Made by a program: the position numbers and the translations under genes
Notes under the pieces: model-generated
The model's input: the letters and a program-made list of their open reading frames with translations, nothing else
Database searches by the model: none
Told to the model about the DNA's origin: nothing
Assembly: GCA_024233575.1 (NCBI GenBank)
Contig: JACKPN010000007.1
Location: 27,151-91,150 of the forward strand
From: Chlamydiales bacterium
Lineage (GTDB): Bacteria > Chlamydiota > Chlamydiia > Chlamydiales > Criblamydiaceae
Length of the DNA stretch: 64,000 nt
Reading direction: 5' to 3'
Shown: in pieces, positions 52,801-59,997 of the stretch
Layout of the letters: the number at the start of each line of letters is the position of its first letter
Position numbering within the stretch: the stretch's first letter is position 1

Positions 52801-53646
52801 CATAATCAACCCTTTGCTACGCGTTTAGGTTTTATGCTGCTTTTCAAGAATATAACCACGTACAGCAATCCTGAAGAGTTTCTGCAAAAGTTGATCGAGC
52901 GCGCAAAGCAATGGCCTGATTTTGCGATCATTAAAGGACCTAATAGTGGGATGTTGGAGTTTGCCAAGGAGCTATGCACCACTAAGGAATTAGCTCCTCC
53001 GATCCCTGCCAATCAAGATATCCGCTCTCTGAAATTTGAATATTGTGATCTCGCTATTCTCAATTTGGACTATTACCCTCAGGATATCATACCTAAAGAA
53101 TCGTTCTTCGTTACGTTAGGAAATGATATCCTTAAAATAGTTGATGATAAGCATCAACTTGGTTTAACGTCGCGTCAGACGGCAATCATCGTATGCGATT
53201 ACATCAGGTGCCTATGCGAGATATATCCAAAGAGTAGGAAGTTCAACTTTGCTAAGATGGCGTGCTCGGTGCTGGCGCAGGCAGTGATGAAGGGCGCTTT
53301 TACCGACTATGAAGAGCTTTATTATAAGCTGTTAATAACCGAGCTGCTGCCTGTCGTACTCGTTTGGGGGTCAATGAAAGGCAATCATCCTTATAGTATC
53401 AAACATCCTTTTGCTAGAATGAATAAGCTGCTGGTTGAAGTGAAGAAGGACGTTCCCAGCCGAGAGACAGCGAAAGAACAATGGATCGATATTCTCGGTA
53501 AGATGAAGGATGACGAATCTGCCGTTAAAGCGATCGAACATCTGGAAAAGATGTGGCCGCTATTCAAGCCGGCACCGGCCAAAGAAGAGAAAAAAACAAC
53601 AGCGCCATCTGTCACCAAGCGCCGCCGGAAGAAGAAAAAGCGTTGA
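46834..53646 (+). CDS. 2270-residue protein with nucleotidyltransferase-like head, helical-repeat body and Lys/Arg tail
   Basis: The gene starts at ATG 46834 without an obvious strong ribosome-binding site. Residues 130-190 contain YIQGGRVVELLG and, after a spacer, APDTDIYVDI; this resembles the GG(x)VRD...DxD core of poly(A)-polymerase/CCA-type nucleotidyltransferases, including a potential metal pair. The following 1900 residues are almost entirely helical with spaced Leu and Trp positions that recall HEAT or TPR-like solenoids, though I cannot phase repeats. Residues 1257-1304 (Pro/Glu/Ser-rich) are encoded by an inserted palindromic element. The C-terminus is an extremely basic SVTKRRRKKKKR, which fits a nuclear localisation or nucleic-acid-binding tail. 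No secretion signal is visible. A host-directed effector is conceivable; no function is assigned. Its end overlaps the LOG-family gene by 35 bases. Confidence 0.85.
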   Translation: MIHIVDSVKISPINTQQNIQSSDIEEGFEKQEVQWAPADQLRQYLQEHGIIDASGDLCGDVGDLPFPIFTNKERERIKGSIDFPLFIEKKLCAIHAQILNIICDLVEKNETGYRLKEKINLAGFLKKFSAVYIQGGRVVELLGPDFYRRAIVSLCKHKGVPVPEALLNEPLLGSISRKAPDTDIYVDISELEGNLTHAIENILREWLNEELKETDLVDAIISGFFPVKEYVRQSSNCDDLVYCSLPIQPEGDRPIDICFYKTYQWESGRNTCHGLRLPILTENALELPSSRENWQYLLDRLLCRAHVLDPDISGEYGWAIHHAFEVRNFNENSSENKEALAKQVEKTEDKRIESLLWEQIDKRFPNNPSAACAVYFQAWQSLGSRGLTFKLFDKHIDREKVEAQDPVVLCLIDCIRDHETSWDQIKAVMNFVANRQQKNNVKIHRRMKDGIEQLQFTTSDVNGGNNIFIPVMVEGTVDTSSLPPSVRKLLSVASKKYLDIPFEEQHSYSLDDLRSVERWAQHCAKATQGKVRLRTNTFEKVPTSVIASYLQKVKEKEFSGNPEGSALLFFNAWLSFEHRADGKQLLKKIQNKLGNLPLYFKKLVKTILAQQSREKTKTVLRAIKAAVHFVEKATGEKIFLQGGTLCLKGEADEQTLARAELPNELMSVFFQEFLKDKKIVNDVHVEMALLLPWLADRNDKNLLLLFHDFLYGDEDSILKYAADNFGKHPLDELLIEAALFSRDSKELSLVALLWEKRRISFFSYIKALVESDFPVAEKLFSKYIHEFKSQEKAIANLLQEMIDRKRPISIFLAVLGEVYKEFSDCLSEKMMYGVQQVFDSMQASDVLVIMKKLRQRHGEILADHLLEKLLENVSDTSVNLALSVAEKGTNRESKKTLLKQIEQRNLSAEQILRCREIENSERRAVERIQELIKNSLFNEAVDQLVHTAVENIDKTELVAIINQLTKKVGADVIKILKMLNSSCVSQYLDMDNKAALLITCLKSDEISVASILDSVVSTFLYTCTIPQEYPILLQHLIKVVHDNGLSLSKPTLNNVKQWLEKHLSVISKTLDDDSKRHVLHLQEIHGWNLHIDGDSVHDWHFVFFERVKEYLTQNRLNKAQKEMRAMQKQGFLLTNENYVELAVVASQYIGTDAAVGICEAAENDCYSELLKALKKKQDYFKITHLLLKLPHRPVWKDLCDQILPHLTRQGEMDLEVCDLVIKYRLVKYFHTCMEHLERVPDINYLNKAIDLFLFALAAIPAEAPRGSSEEGSSETNPSESAESSRLPEANSSGEKTPAGIAVALGDGTAFNDQKFLQQYWFKILITVTAVLDFRAVPISSCKKMIDYSESYLNNVLLCCEGNRPLEILHVRHFFSAILRSITDPKNEIELIRKISRHKNNTFKELLSCEEDLDQARFDQLYCVTLCSSGDPHLFVEGIQIALSLLKNVSIPEDCEVIPFKAFLACLSNLPDVERNVQDEKEIKKLSETIKTIYVDETIIQYSFSSVWVKKILEVCKVCQAPDLVAFPVPIALMYIHMEYQHENRHQVDQEFFAWLEQFVVHSPLSVCNNFFRRQDVNQYLDVHCNQGASKYLLSLNKRIALFARKENDIEHLQGCVNLFTQLVPHFTDDHELFFDMWEIIPDTYIQLLTHEKMDSPLNVLPLATEEVIGTFAEKVFKDVDQHIPARMLLWRPMAPLQWIKQNIPIATMTLWLQLFNNLEGVTLGINESCNFSDILRLLSRSDERDAFLAKVKTEKKNWEAVFKNGILKGVEKINDFLEFSFDYQDENQRALILIRLPIKELTQLKGLKFKTMVPPIRSVRLIDNNVAIDFQVDYAEHVVGPRYRLSFTFFFQFMEHFINKVLDNHKLYVTVEQRHAVFHTVLPYVKDLVTQYQKVDYIENIRPRLITLLKKTVCSPIWMQDEGLFTVAIHQIGMLFAGSDQGGFFIDDTETYFHLLNYVLMTVNIRDPWTLKSSPKQKHAADVIRELIHHNQPFATRLGFMLLFKNITTYSNPEEFLQKLIERAKQWPDFAIIKGPNSGMLEFAKELCTTKELAPPIPANQDIRSLKFEYCDLAILNLDYYPQDIIPKESFFVTLGNDILKIVDDKHQLGLTSRQTAIIVCDYIRCLCEIYPKSRKFNFAKMACSVLAQAVMKGAFTDYEELYYKLLITELLPVVLVWGSMKGNHPYSIKHPFARMNKLLVEVKKDVPSRETAKEQWIDILGKMKDDESAVKAIEHLEKMWPLFKPAPAKEEKKTTAPSVTKRRRKKKKR
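50603..50737. mobile_element. 135-bp palindromic MITE-like element inserted in frame in the 2270-residue gene
   Basis: CAGCAATTCCCGCTG (50603-50617) and its exact reverse complement CAGCGGGAATTGCTG (50723-50737) bound the element. Directly outside, TTGCCCTTG occurs on both sides (50594-50602 and 50738-50746), a 9-bp target duplication. Element plus one duplicate is 144 bp, 48 codons. Removing them rejoins Phe-Ala-Leu to Gly-Asp-Gly of the host protein in frame. The element has no stop codon in the frame used and encodes a Pro/Glu/Ser-rich, probably disordered peptide. It carries no transposase, so it must have been moved in trans. Confidence 0.85.
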
Positions 53647-54661
53647 TCTGATCGATCAGCAGCCGTACACGGCCGAAGTGGTTGCGGTTGTGATGGAACA
53701 CAAGACGCGGAAGATTTAGGTGGTCGCTCTCTTGCGGCAAAGCATCTTTCAACTCCATTTTCCCCGATACGATCAAATCGGAGAACTCATCATTGAGCTG
53801 TTCTACCTGCTCTTCGGTCAGTGTTTCGTTGAGACGCAGGACAAGCAGGTCCTTGACATAGCGGCTTGAATGGTAGCAGCTGTAGAAACGTATGATATGG
53901 TTATAAGCGTCTTCAGGAGACTGCGCACGATAGAACAGATTCAGATCATCAGGGCTGATCCACCCGCAGGCCAGTTGATTGTTTTTTAGGTAATCTTCCC
54001 AATTCTTCCAGTAACTGCCGCCTTCTCCTTCGACAAAGACCAAAGGGACAATGACGCTCTTGCCTGTCTGCATCAGGGTCAGCGATTCAAATACCTCATC
54101 CATAGTGCCGACGCCCCCTGGAAATGCGGCGATGGCATCGGAATGGCTGAGGAACATCAGCTTTCTTGTGAAGAAATAACGGAAGCTGATCAGCTTGGGG
54201 TCGCCGGTGATTAGCGAATTTGCCGGTTCCTCAAAGGGGAGGCGTATCGCCAAGCCGAAGCTGTTGCCATGCTCGGCACCCTGGATGCCCGCCTTCATGA
54301 TGCCGCTGGCAGCGCCGGTGATGCTCATCCACCCTGCCTTGGCCATCAGTTCCCCAAAAGTGGCTGCCGCCCTGTAGTCGGGATGATCTTCAGGCGTTCG
54401 CGCCGAACCGAATATGCTGATCCGCTTGCTCTTAGGATATTTATTGAAAATGCTGTAAGCATAGCGCATCTCGCGCAGCGAGCTGTTGATCAGCTTAAGC
54501 TGTCCGGTGTTATGTTCGTCGCGGATGAACTTAAGGCATGTCTGGATCATCTCCTTGACAAGCTCGCCATCGAATTCATGAGGGTCGCCGCCGATCGAAG
54601 CGATCAGATCGCGTATTTCGCTCACTACCTGTTCGTCATAGACATCCAGCTTCATCATCAT
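53612..54661 (-). CDS. LOG-family protein (nucleotide 5'-monophosphate nucleosidase-like)
   Basis: This 349-residue protein contains the LOG signature PGGVGTMDEVFE near residue 180, preceded by GAASGIMKAGIQGAE, the phosphate-binding loop. LOG proteins, once annotated as lysine decarboxylases, cleave the N-glycosidic bond of nucleoside monophosphates (cytokinin activation, or nucleotide salvage in PpnN-like forms). The N-terminal 85 residues and C-terminal 90 residues extend beyond the minimal 190-residue LOG fold, as in the longer PpnN-like group. Three successive ATG codons open the frame; GGAG precedes them, so the second or third may be used. It overlaps the end of the convergent giant gene by 35 bases. 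Confidence 0.85.
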   Translation of the reverse strand: MMMKLDVYDEQVVSEIRDLIASIGGDPHEFDGELVKEMIQTCLKFIRDEHNTGQLKLINSSLREMRYAYSIFNKYPKSKRISIFGSARTPEDHPDYRAAATFGELMAKAGWMSITGAASGIMKAGIQGAEHGNSFGLAIRLPFEEPANSLITGDPKLISFRYFFTRKLMFLSHSDAIAAFPGGVGTMDEVFESLTLMQTGKSVIVPLVFVEGEGGSYWKNWEDYLKNNQLACGWISPDDLNLFYRAQSPEDAYNHIIRFYSCYHSSRYVKDLLVLRLNETLTEEQVEQLNDEFSDLIVSGKMELKDALPQESDHLNLPRLVFHHNRNHFGRVRLLIDQINAFSSSGGAW

Positions 54662-54740
54662 TCTCCATTAAAAGGGCATACTACATCTTGCGAAAAAAAG
54701 GGTAAACAGCGATTTTAAAAACTTCTGATGGGAGTTATTA

Positions 54741-55340
54741 ATGATCACGTGGGTAATATTTTTTAGTTTGATGGCGGTGATTTTTTGGATTTGGCTGTCC
54801 GTCGTCTGGTGGACATTCAAAAACGGGATCTCGCCGATGCCAACATCACAGGCAGTGAAGCGGAAGATTTTTGCGTCGATACCGATGAGCACACAAGGGA
54901 CGATTTACGATCTGGGATCCGGCTGGGGGACTTTGGCGGTGCCGATTGCTCGAGCGATGCCGCACTGTCAGGTGATTGGGTATGAAAATTCGCCGATCCC
55001 TTACCTGTTTTCGAAGCTGCTTGCGGGATGGAATGCCGTTACCAACGTCAAATTCTTGCGGCGCGATCTGTTTAAGATGCCCCTTAATGATGCTTCTTTG
55101 GTCGTCTGCTACCTGTTTCCGAAGGCGATGGAGCGTCTTGTACAGAAATTCAATGAAGAGCTGAAGCCGGGAACGATCATCATCTCCAACACCTTTGCCA
55201 TCCCTGGCTGGGAGCCTGCGCAGGTATATCAGATTGACGACGTTTATCGCACACGCGTTTACGTCTACATCAAGAGCAGCAGCTATTTGCAGGCTCAAGA
55301 TGCTAAAGAGCCGGAAAAACAACAAACAGCGAAATGTTGA
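54741..55340 (+). CDS. Membrane-anchored class I SAM-dependent methyltransferase
   Basis: The protein has 199 residues and a GGGAG ribosome-binding site. An N-terminal membrane helix (MITWVIFFSLMAVIFWIWLS) is followed by a Rossmann methyltransferase domain: motif I TIYDLGSGWGTLAVPIA, an acidic strand end VIGYENSPIP, and motif IV SLVVCYLFPKAM. The substrate is unknown; small proteins with this layout have been compared to DOT1-like methylases, which I cannot verify. It is upstream of, and probably co-transcribed with, the YbaK-type gene 13 bases later. Confidence 0.8.
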   Translation: MITWVIFFSLMAVIFWIWLSVVWWTFKNGISPMPTSQAVKRKIFASIPMSTQGTIYDLGSGWGTLAVPIARAMPHCQVIGYENSPIPYLFSKLLAGWNAVTNVKFLRRDLFKMPLNDASLVVCYLFPKAMERLVQKFNEELKPGTIIISNTFAIPGWEPAQVYQIDDVYRTRVYVYIKSSSYLQAQDAKEPEKQQTAKC

Positions 55341-55353
55341 AAAGGAGAAAACC

Positions 55354-55824
55354 ATGGCTGCCTCAAAGAGACTCATCACCTTTCTAGATGAGAACAACGT
55401 GAAGTATGAAGTCCTGCAGCATCCTGAAGCGTATACCGCACAGGAAATCGCCGGCGAACAGCATGTTCCCGGTAAGCAGGTTGTTAAATCGGTCATCGTC
55501 AATATCGATGGTGATCCTGTAATGTGCGTGCTGCCGTCGATTCATATGATCGACTTCGACAGCTTGAAAAATTTGACCGACGGTGAGGACATCCAGCTGG
55601 CTTCCGAAGATGAACTCGCCGAGATTTTCCCGGAATATGAAGTCGGTGCAGAACCGCCGTTCGGCCATCTGTATGGCTTAGAGGTTTATGTCGATAAGTT
55701 TTTGGAAAATGACAAGGAGATCGTTTTTAACGCAGGATCCCATACTGACATGATCAAAATGAGCTATAAAGATTACCTGCGCTTGACTAACCCGACAGTC
55801 GCCGAATTCGGCACGCATATCTGA
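55354..55824 (+). CDS. YbaK/EbsC-family aminoacyl-tRNA deacylase
   Basis: The start is ATG 55354, which has a strong AAAAGGAGA ribosome-binding site; the longer frame to 55195 overlaps the methyltransferase and is rejected. The product has 156 residues: MAASKRLITFLDENN, then VLQHPEAYTAQEIA, GKQVVKSVIVNIDG with the family Lys, and EPPFGHLYGLEVYVD followed by FNAGSHTDMIKMSYKDYLRL. These are the motifs of free-standing editing domains that hydrolyse mischarged tRNA such as Ala- or Cys-tRNAPro. Which tRNA is edited is not readable. The FUSC gene starts one base after its stop. Confidence 0.88.
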   Translation: MAASKRLITFLDENNVKYEVLQHPEAYTAQEIAGEQHVPGKQVVKSVIVNIDGDPVMCVLPSIHMIDFDSLKNLTDGEDIQLASEDELAEIFPEYEVGAEPPFGHLYGLEVYVDKFLENDKEIVFNAGSHTDMIKMSYKDYLRLTNPTVAEFGTHI

Positions 55825-55825
55825 C

Positions 55826-56932
55826 GTGGCAGGACGAGGCAGCACCTTACTTACCAATATTGTCGACAACGTCCAGTTCCGCCTAGCCGTAAAAGGTGGC
55901 GTTGCTGCGACGTTAAGCCTTTTTCTTGGAATCGGTTTCGCACAAACTCTTGACCGCCCCGACAGCCTTGTCAGCGGATTGTGGACGGTATTGACAGCGA
56001 TCGTCGTCATACAGGCGTATCTAGGGGGCACCTATCTAGCTGCATGGATACGTTTTCTTGGTACTCTCGTTGGTTGCTTGATGGGCGGTCTTTTCACCGT
56101 CTTGTTCGGCGCTAATGCCGTATCGCTAGGCTTCAGCATCTTTTGCACTGTTATTATCTGCTCGGCGATGCAGCTGAAAGACAGCGTGCGCATTGCCTCC
56201 CTCTCCGTTGCGGTAGTGATGGTTTTGTGGGGGCTTCGTCCTGAGGTCAGCCCATGGGCATTTGCCCTGTTCCGTTTTTTGGACTCCTGTTTAGGCATTC
56301 TCGTCGCTGTTGTCGTCATGCACACTCTGTGGCCAACACAGGCAACGCGGAAAGTGCGTCTCAATATTGTTTCTGCGCTGGACAAGCTGCGCGAATTCTT
56401 CCGTGTTGCCATCACGAGCGATGCCGGGCACGACACGCGTAAGAAGCTGTGCGAGCGCTATATGCGCGAGATCGTCGAGCTGATCCGCCAAAGCCATGAC
56501 TTCTTGGAACAGTCGCGCATTGAAATACGCACGCGTTCGTCGATGGAAGACTGGACTTTCCTCATCGAGCATCTGGAAGATATCTTCGAGATCGTTGTCG
56601 AGATCAAGGACTTGAACAAAAAAGTGTTGGGACAGTTGTGTGATACAGAGCTCCTTGACTGCACCATGGAGACGTTGGCGACAATCGAAGAGCATTTTAA
56701 GAAAGTCTCTTCTAGCCTCGACGAGCGACGCAGTGAGGAGCTAAAGGTTGAGCTCGTCCGCAGCATGGAGGCTTTGGACAGCGAGCTCAAGCGGTATCGT
56801 GAGACACGTCTGACAAAAAAGTATCCTATCGATGAGCTTGAAAGCTTCTTCGTCTTCTACTATGGCCTTCGTCGTCTTGGCAACGAGCTATGTCAGCTTG
56901 AAGATCGCATCGAAGCGCTCTACCGCAGCTGA
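55826..56932 (+). CDS. FUSC-family inner-membrane protein
   Basis: The product has 368 residues from GTG 55826, one base after the previous stop. The N-terminal 165 residues contain five or six membrane helices, including FRLAVKGGVAATLSLFLGIG and the family hallmark SGLWTVLTAIVVIQAYLGGT followed by RFLGTLVGCLMGG. The C-terminal 200 residues are a soluble, helical, charged domain. FUSC proteins include aromatic-acid exporters (AaeB) and YccS. A transport role in the inner membrane is likely; the substrate is unknown. Confidence 0.85.
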   Translation: MAGRGSTLLTNIVDNVQFRLAVKGGVAATLSLFLGIGFAQTLDRPDSLVSGLWTVLTAIVVIQAYLGGTYLAAWIRFLGTLVGCLMGGLFTVLFGANAVSLGFSIFCTVIICSAMQLKDSVRIASLSVAVVMVLWGLRPEVSPWAFALFRFLDSCLGILVAVVVMHTLWPTQATRKVRLNIVSALDKLREFFRVAITSDAGHDTRKKLCERYMREIVELIRQSHDFLEQSRIEIRTRSSMEDWTFLIEHLEDIFEIVVEIKDLNKKVLGQLCDTELLDCTMETLATIEEHFKKVSSSLDERRSEELKVELVRSMEALDSELKRYRETRLTKKYPIDELESFFVFYYGLRRLGNELCQLEDRIEALYRS

Positions 56933-57029
56933 TGTCGATCGTACATCGAACCCCGTTATCAAGATAGCGGCAGCTGTTTAATATGCTAATCCCAATACGC
57001 ACTGATACAACGATACAAAGGAGACGGTC

Positions 57030-57137
57030 ATGCCCTTAATTGCGTCAAATGATAATTATATTAAACCAGAACACTCAACATACAGATCAGCTGAAGGATA
57101 CCGAATTTTGTATTTTTCGTTTCGGAGAGATAGATGA
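57030..57137 (+). CDS. Possible 35-residue peptide or gene-start remnant
   Basis: The ATG at 57030 has a near-perfect ribosome-binding site (AAAGGAGA, 6 bases of spacing). The frame (MPLIASNDNYIKPEHSTYRS) stops after 35 codons and runs into the 3' end of the convergent gene at 57087, overlapping it by 51 bases. It may be a real short peptide or the surviving 5' end of a gene lost by rearrangement. No relative is recognised. Confidence 0.3.
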   Translation: MPLIASNDNYIKPEHSTYRSAEGYRILYFSFRRDR

Positions 57138-58727
57138 TCGATTTTTACCCATTAAGCAGGCAGCTCTATCAAGCTTTGTATTATAGGGGATGACATCTTG
57201 TTCATAGATCGGTTTGACTTTATCTTTCAGGTATGTGAATAGCTCATTGACACCGCTTTCCTGATGCTTCGCCATGATTTTGTTAGCAAGATTAAGCGCA
57301 AGCATATTGAATATCCTGGGAACAGCGGCATCAGGGTTGCTTGGTATCCAGCCAATGACGTTTTCGATCGTCACCTTTCTAACCCAAAAGTAGCGAATAC
57401 AATCGAGCGCTTCTTTTTCCTTTTTACCATGCCGGAGATGTGCGCAAGTCTTATCATGTAGATCCGGGAAATCCGATGGAAATAGCTTTTCACCGCAGCG
57501 TTTAAATATCCATTTAAAAGCATCAATACCTGACGGGATTATACGATTGTTATTGGTTAACGAGGCGTAGGCGCCCTCAGCGACTTCAATGGTCCGGTCA
57601 GGGGCAGCGTTAAGTATGGCAAGAACGGCTTTATGGTAATGATCGATTGCTCTCTCTTCCAACTTGATCGTTAACGTCTCTTTTAATGACTTTGTACATG
57701 CGAGAAGTTTAGAGAAAAGTTCTTTGTTCTTCGCGAAAACCCTTAGCAGGCCTTTGCTGTCGCCATCGACGATATGAGCTAAGGCAAAAGAAAGAAACTG
57801 TTGCTCTACCCCATCCATACGCTCCTTAAGGAGCGTAACGATGTCTTTTTCATCCCTGCATTTCGCCAACTCGTCTTTGCTGATCGGTGTTTGCAGAAGG
57901 GTTTCGTAATTTGAGACATGTTCTTCTCCAAAGAGTACAAGGCGGTAGGGGGTGTCTGGGATGGCAAGGATTTTAGCTTGAGGATTGGTCAAATGACCAT
58001 GAGGCTTGAGAGCGTGCAATGCAGAAATGAGGTCCGTCATTTTGTGAGGCGCACACGGCAAGGAAACGCCAAGCATTTTTGTGAGGGTGTGTGCGGTATC
58101 CTCAAGTAGCGGCGTGTTGATGAAACGTTTTCCAAGCAGGTCGATGTCAAAATTAATATGCTCGGAAAAAAGACTGCAGATTTGGATAAGCAGAATTAAC
58201 TGAAGATATTCGACATATACGATGGAGTGCTTTTCAGCATGCATTGCTGCGCAGCTATTGATATCGTCGATGATCACCTCGATTTGATGATCATATTTCG
58301 CGGGCATTTCTTTTACCGACTTTGGTGCATCATCACCATCCGGTATCAAGGTGCTATTTAAACAAAGAGTAAATAGCGGAGGTACGTTGCCGAAAGTGAT
58401 TATTGGGGTCAGCCTGTCATGGATTTTTTTCATCGTCTCTTCCATTGGCCGCAGGATGCTGTCGATCTCTTCAGCTCGAATCTGTGTTCGCCCATGTATG
58501 ATGTCCAAAGCGAAACCGGCAAGCGTATGGTAGGGGCGCTCGGAAAGGAAGAGCGAAGGCTGCGGAGACGGTGGTTCTACAATTCTGTCTGCTAAAGAGC
58601 AAGGATCTTCCTCTATCGAAAGGGACTCAGAAACCGTCGTTGGTTTTTCGGGGGCACGAATCGGTGAATAGAAATACTGGCCACGACCGATATAAGCGGG
58701 AGCTGAAGCTGATAAGCGCATGGACAA
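57087..58727 (-). CDS. Hypothetical protein of about 546 residues
   Basis: Two starts, 58727 and 58721, are close together; neither has a clear ribosome-binding site. The first 70 residues are Ser/Pro-rich and polar (RLSASAPAYIGRGQYFYSP), typical of type III secretion leader regions but not diagnostic. The rest is helical, with one hydrophobic stretch (VEYLQLILLIQICSLF), without signal peptide or recognisable motif. The C-terminus is basic and Ser-rich. No family is recognised; an effector is possible. It is divergent from nrdR. Confidence 0.7.
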   Translation of the reverse strand: MSMRLSASAPAYIGRGQYFYSPIRAPEKPTTVSESLSIEEDPCSLADRIVEPPSPQPSLFLSERPYHTLAGFALDIIHGRTQIRAEEIDSILRPMEETMKKIHDRLTPIITFGNVPPLFTLCLNSTLIPDGDDAPKSVKEMPAKYDHQIEVIIDDINSCAAMHAEKHSIVYVEYLQLILLIQICSLFSEHINFDIDLLGKRFINTPLLEDTAHTLTKMLGVSLPCAPHKMTDLISALHALKPHGHLTNPQAKILAIPDTPYRLVLFGEEHVSNYETLLQTPISKDELAKCRDEKDIVTLLKERMDGVEQQFLSFALAHIVDGDSKGLLRVFAKNKELFSKLLACTKSLKETLTIKLEERAIDHYHKAVLAILNAAPDRTIEVAEGAYASLTNNNRIIPSGIDAFKWIFKRCGEKLFPSDFPDLHDKTCAHLRHGKKEKEALDCIRYFWVRKVTIENVIGWIPSNPDAAVPRIFNMLALNLANKIMAKHQESGVNELFTYLKDKVKPIYEQDVIPYNTKLDRAACLMGKNRSSISPKRKIQNSVSFS

Positions 58728-58942
58728 AAAAGTTGTTGATGGTTAATATTAGGGGCCGTTTGCAAAATTATTAAGATGATTTCCTAACTCGTTTGAAATT
58801 TGTTTTTGTGCGTAATCTTTAGTATGCTTTTCATTTTATGCATGACGAGTAAAAGTTTGTTTTTTAATTGTTTCGCAAATGATGACCGGGTAATTTTTTC
58901 GCCGGATTATAGGTAAATACGGATTTTTTGTACCATATCTGA

Positions 58943-58971
58943 TTGACATAAGTGGCTATCATTGAATTATT
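58943..58971 (+). promoter_or_regulatory. Candidate promoter upstream of nrdR
   Basis: A perfect -35 box TTGACA (58943-58948) stands 17 bases before ATTATT (58966-58971), a weak -10 box. TTGAATTATTTTCAA overlaps the -10 region and is nearly palindromic, so it might bind a regulator. The remaining 58728-59056 interval shows no gene. Confidence 0.4.
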
Positions 58972-59056
58972 TTCAATATAGCCTCAACGGCATAGCTTGA
59001 AATAAAGACCGGAAAAAGACTATCAAGCATTTTCCACTACTTGACGGAGACTAGTC

Positions 59057-59527
59057 ATGAAATGCCCGTTCTGCCAACACAAAGAACTCAAAGTTACCGA
59101 CTCCCGTGATGCTGCGGAACAAAATGCGATTCGCCGGCGCCGCGAGTGCCAAAATTGCCAGCGGCGCTTTACTACTTTTGAAACCGTAGAGCTGACGATG
59201 CAAGTGCTGAAGCGTGATGGCCGCTACGAAGATTTCAACCAACAGAAGCTGGTCGACGGCCTGATCGCCGCCTGCCGCCATACAACAGTCAGCAACGACC
59301 AGGTGAAAGCACTGGCTGCGAAAATCAGCCTTGAACTGCTGCAGCGACAGCAAAAAGAGGTGTCGACGACAGAGCTTGGCGATATGGTGATGAAATACCT
59401 GCAAACAATGGATCCTATCGCCTACATCCGTTTTGCTTGCGTTTACCGCCGTTTTACCGAGATCGGTGAACTGATGGAAGCGATAGAGTCCATGCGTAAA
59501 AAAGGAACGGCAGGGGCACAAAGATAA
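59057..59527 (+). CDS. nrdR: Transcriptional repressor NrdR
   Basis: The protein has 156 residues, the usual length. The N-terminal zinc ribbon is MKCPFC with Cys at 3 and 6 and a second pair in RECQNCQRRF. The ATP-cone domain follows (VLKRDGRYEDFNQQKLVDGL). NrdR binds ATP/dATP and represses ribonucleotide reductase genes through NrdR boxes. The C-terminus YIRFACVYRRF is strongly conserved. The next genes, dksA and lspA, stand in the same order as I recall from Chlamydia trachomatis. Confidence 0.95.
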   Translation: MKCPFCQHKELKVTDSRDAAEQNAIRRRRECQNCQRRFTTFETVELTMQVLKRDGRYEDFNQQKLVDGLIAACRHTTVSNDQVKALAAKISLELLQRQQKEVSTTELGDMVMKYLQTMDPIAYIRFACVYRRFTEIGELMEAIESMRKKGTAGAQR

Positions 59528-59628
59528 TTTTTAATAAAAACAGCTCCTAGGGTAGAATAAACCCTGCAGGAGTTATGCAAAAATAATCAATATGGGGGCG
59601 AAAGCCCGAATATGCTAAGGAGAGCCCT

Positions 59629-59994
59629 ATGGGACTAACAAAGAAAGAAATCGAAGTCTTTAAAGAACGTTTAACAGAAATGCGCACTCAGTTGACAAAA
59701 ACATTGCGCGGTACGACTGAAGAAGTCAAAAGGCCTGACGATGCTACTGGATACTCGCAACACCAGGCAGACCAAGGTACTGACGATTTTGACAGAACAA
59801 TCAACTTGGAAGTTACCAGCAAAGAGTACGACTTGCTCCGGCAGATCGACCGCGCTCTGGAAAAAATCGACGAGAGCAGCTACGGCGTCTGCGATATTTC
59901 CGGTGAGGAGATCCCTAAGGCGCGTTTGGAAGCTATCCCTTACGCAACGATGACAGTCAGAGCGCAAGAGCAAGTAGAGAAAGGACTCATTTGA
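59629..59994 (+). CDS. dksA: DksA/TraR-family protein lacking most zinc ligands
   Basis: The protein has 121 residues with an AAGGAGAG ribosome-binding site. The N-terminal coiled coil (VFKERLTEMRTQLTKTL) and the motif DDFDRTIN, placed at the coiled-coil tip, are as in DksA, which reaches into the RNA-polymerase secondary channel. The C-terminal zinc-finger region keeps only one Cys (YGVCDISGEEIPKARLEAIP); the second ligand pair is replaced (ATMTVRAQ). Zinc-less DksA forms exist and can remain functional. Transcription-factor function in chlamydial stringent-like control is unproven. A hairpin at about 59545-59575 precedes it without a T tract. The lspA gene starts 3 bases after its stop. Confidence 0.88.
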   Translation: MGLTKKEIEVFKERLTEMRTQLTKTLRGTTEEVKRPDDATGYSQHQADQGTDDFDRTINLEVTSKEYDLLRQIDRALEKIDESSYGVCDISGEEIPKARLEAIPYATMTVRAQEQVEKGLI

Positions 59995-59997
59995 CAG

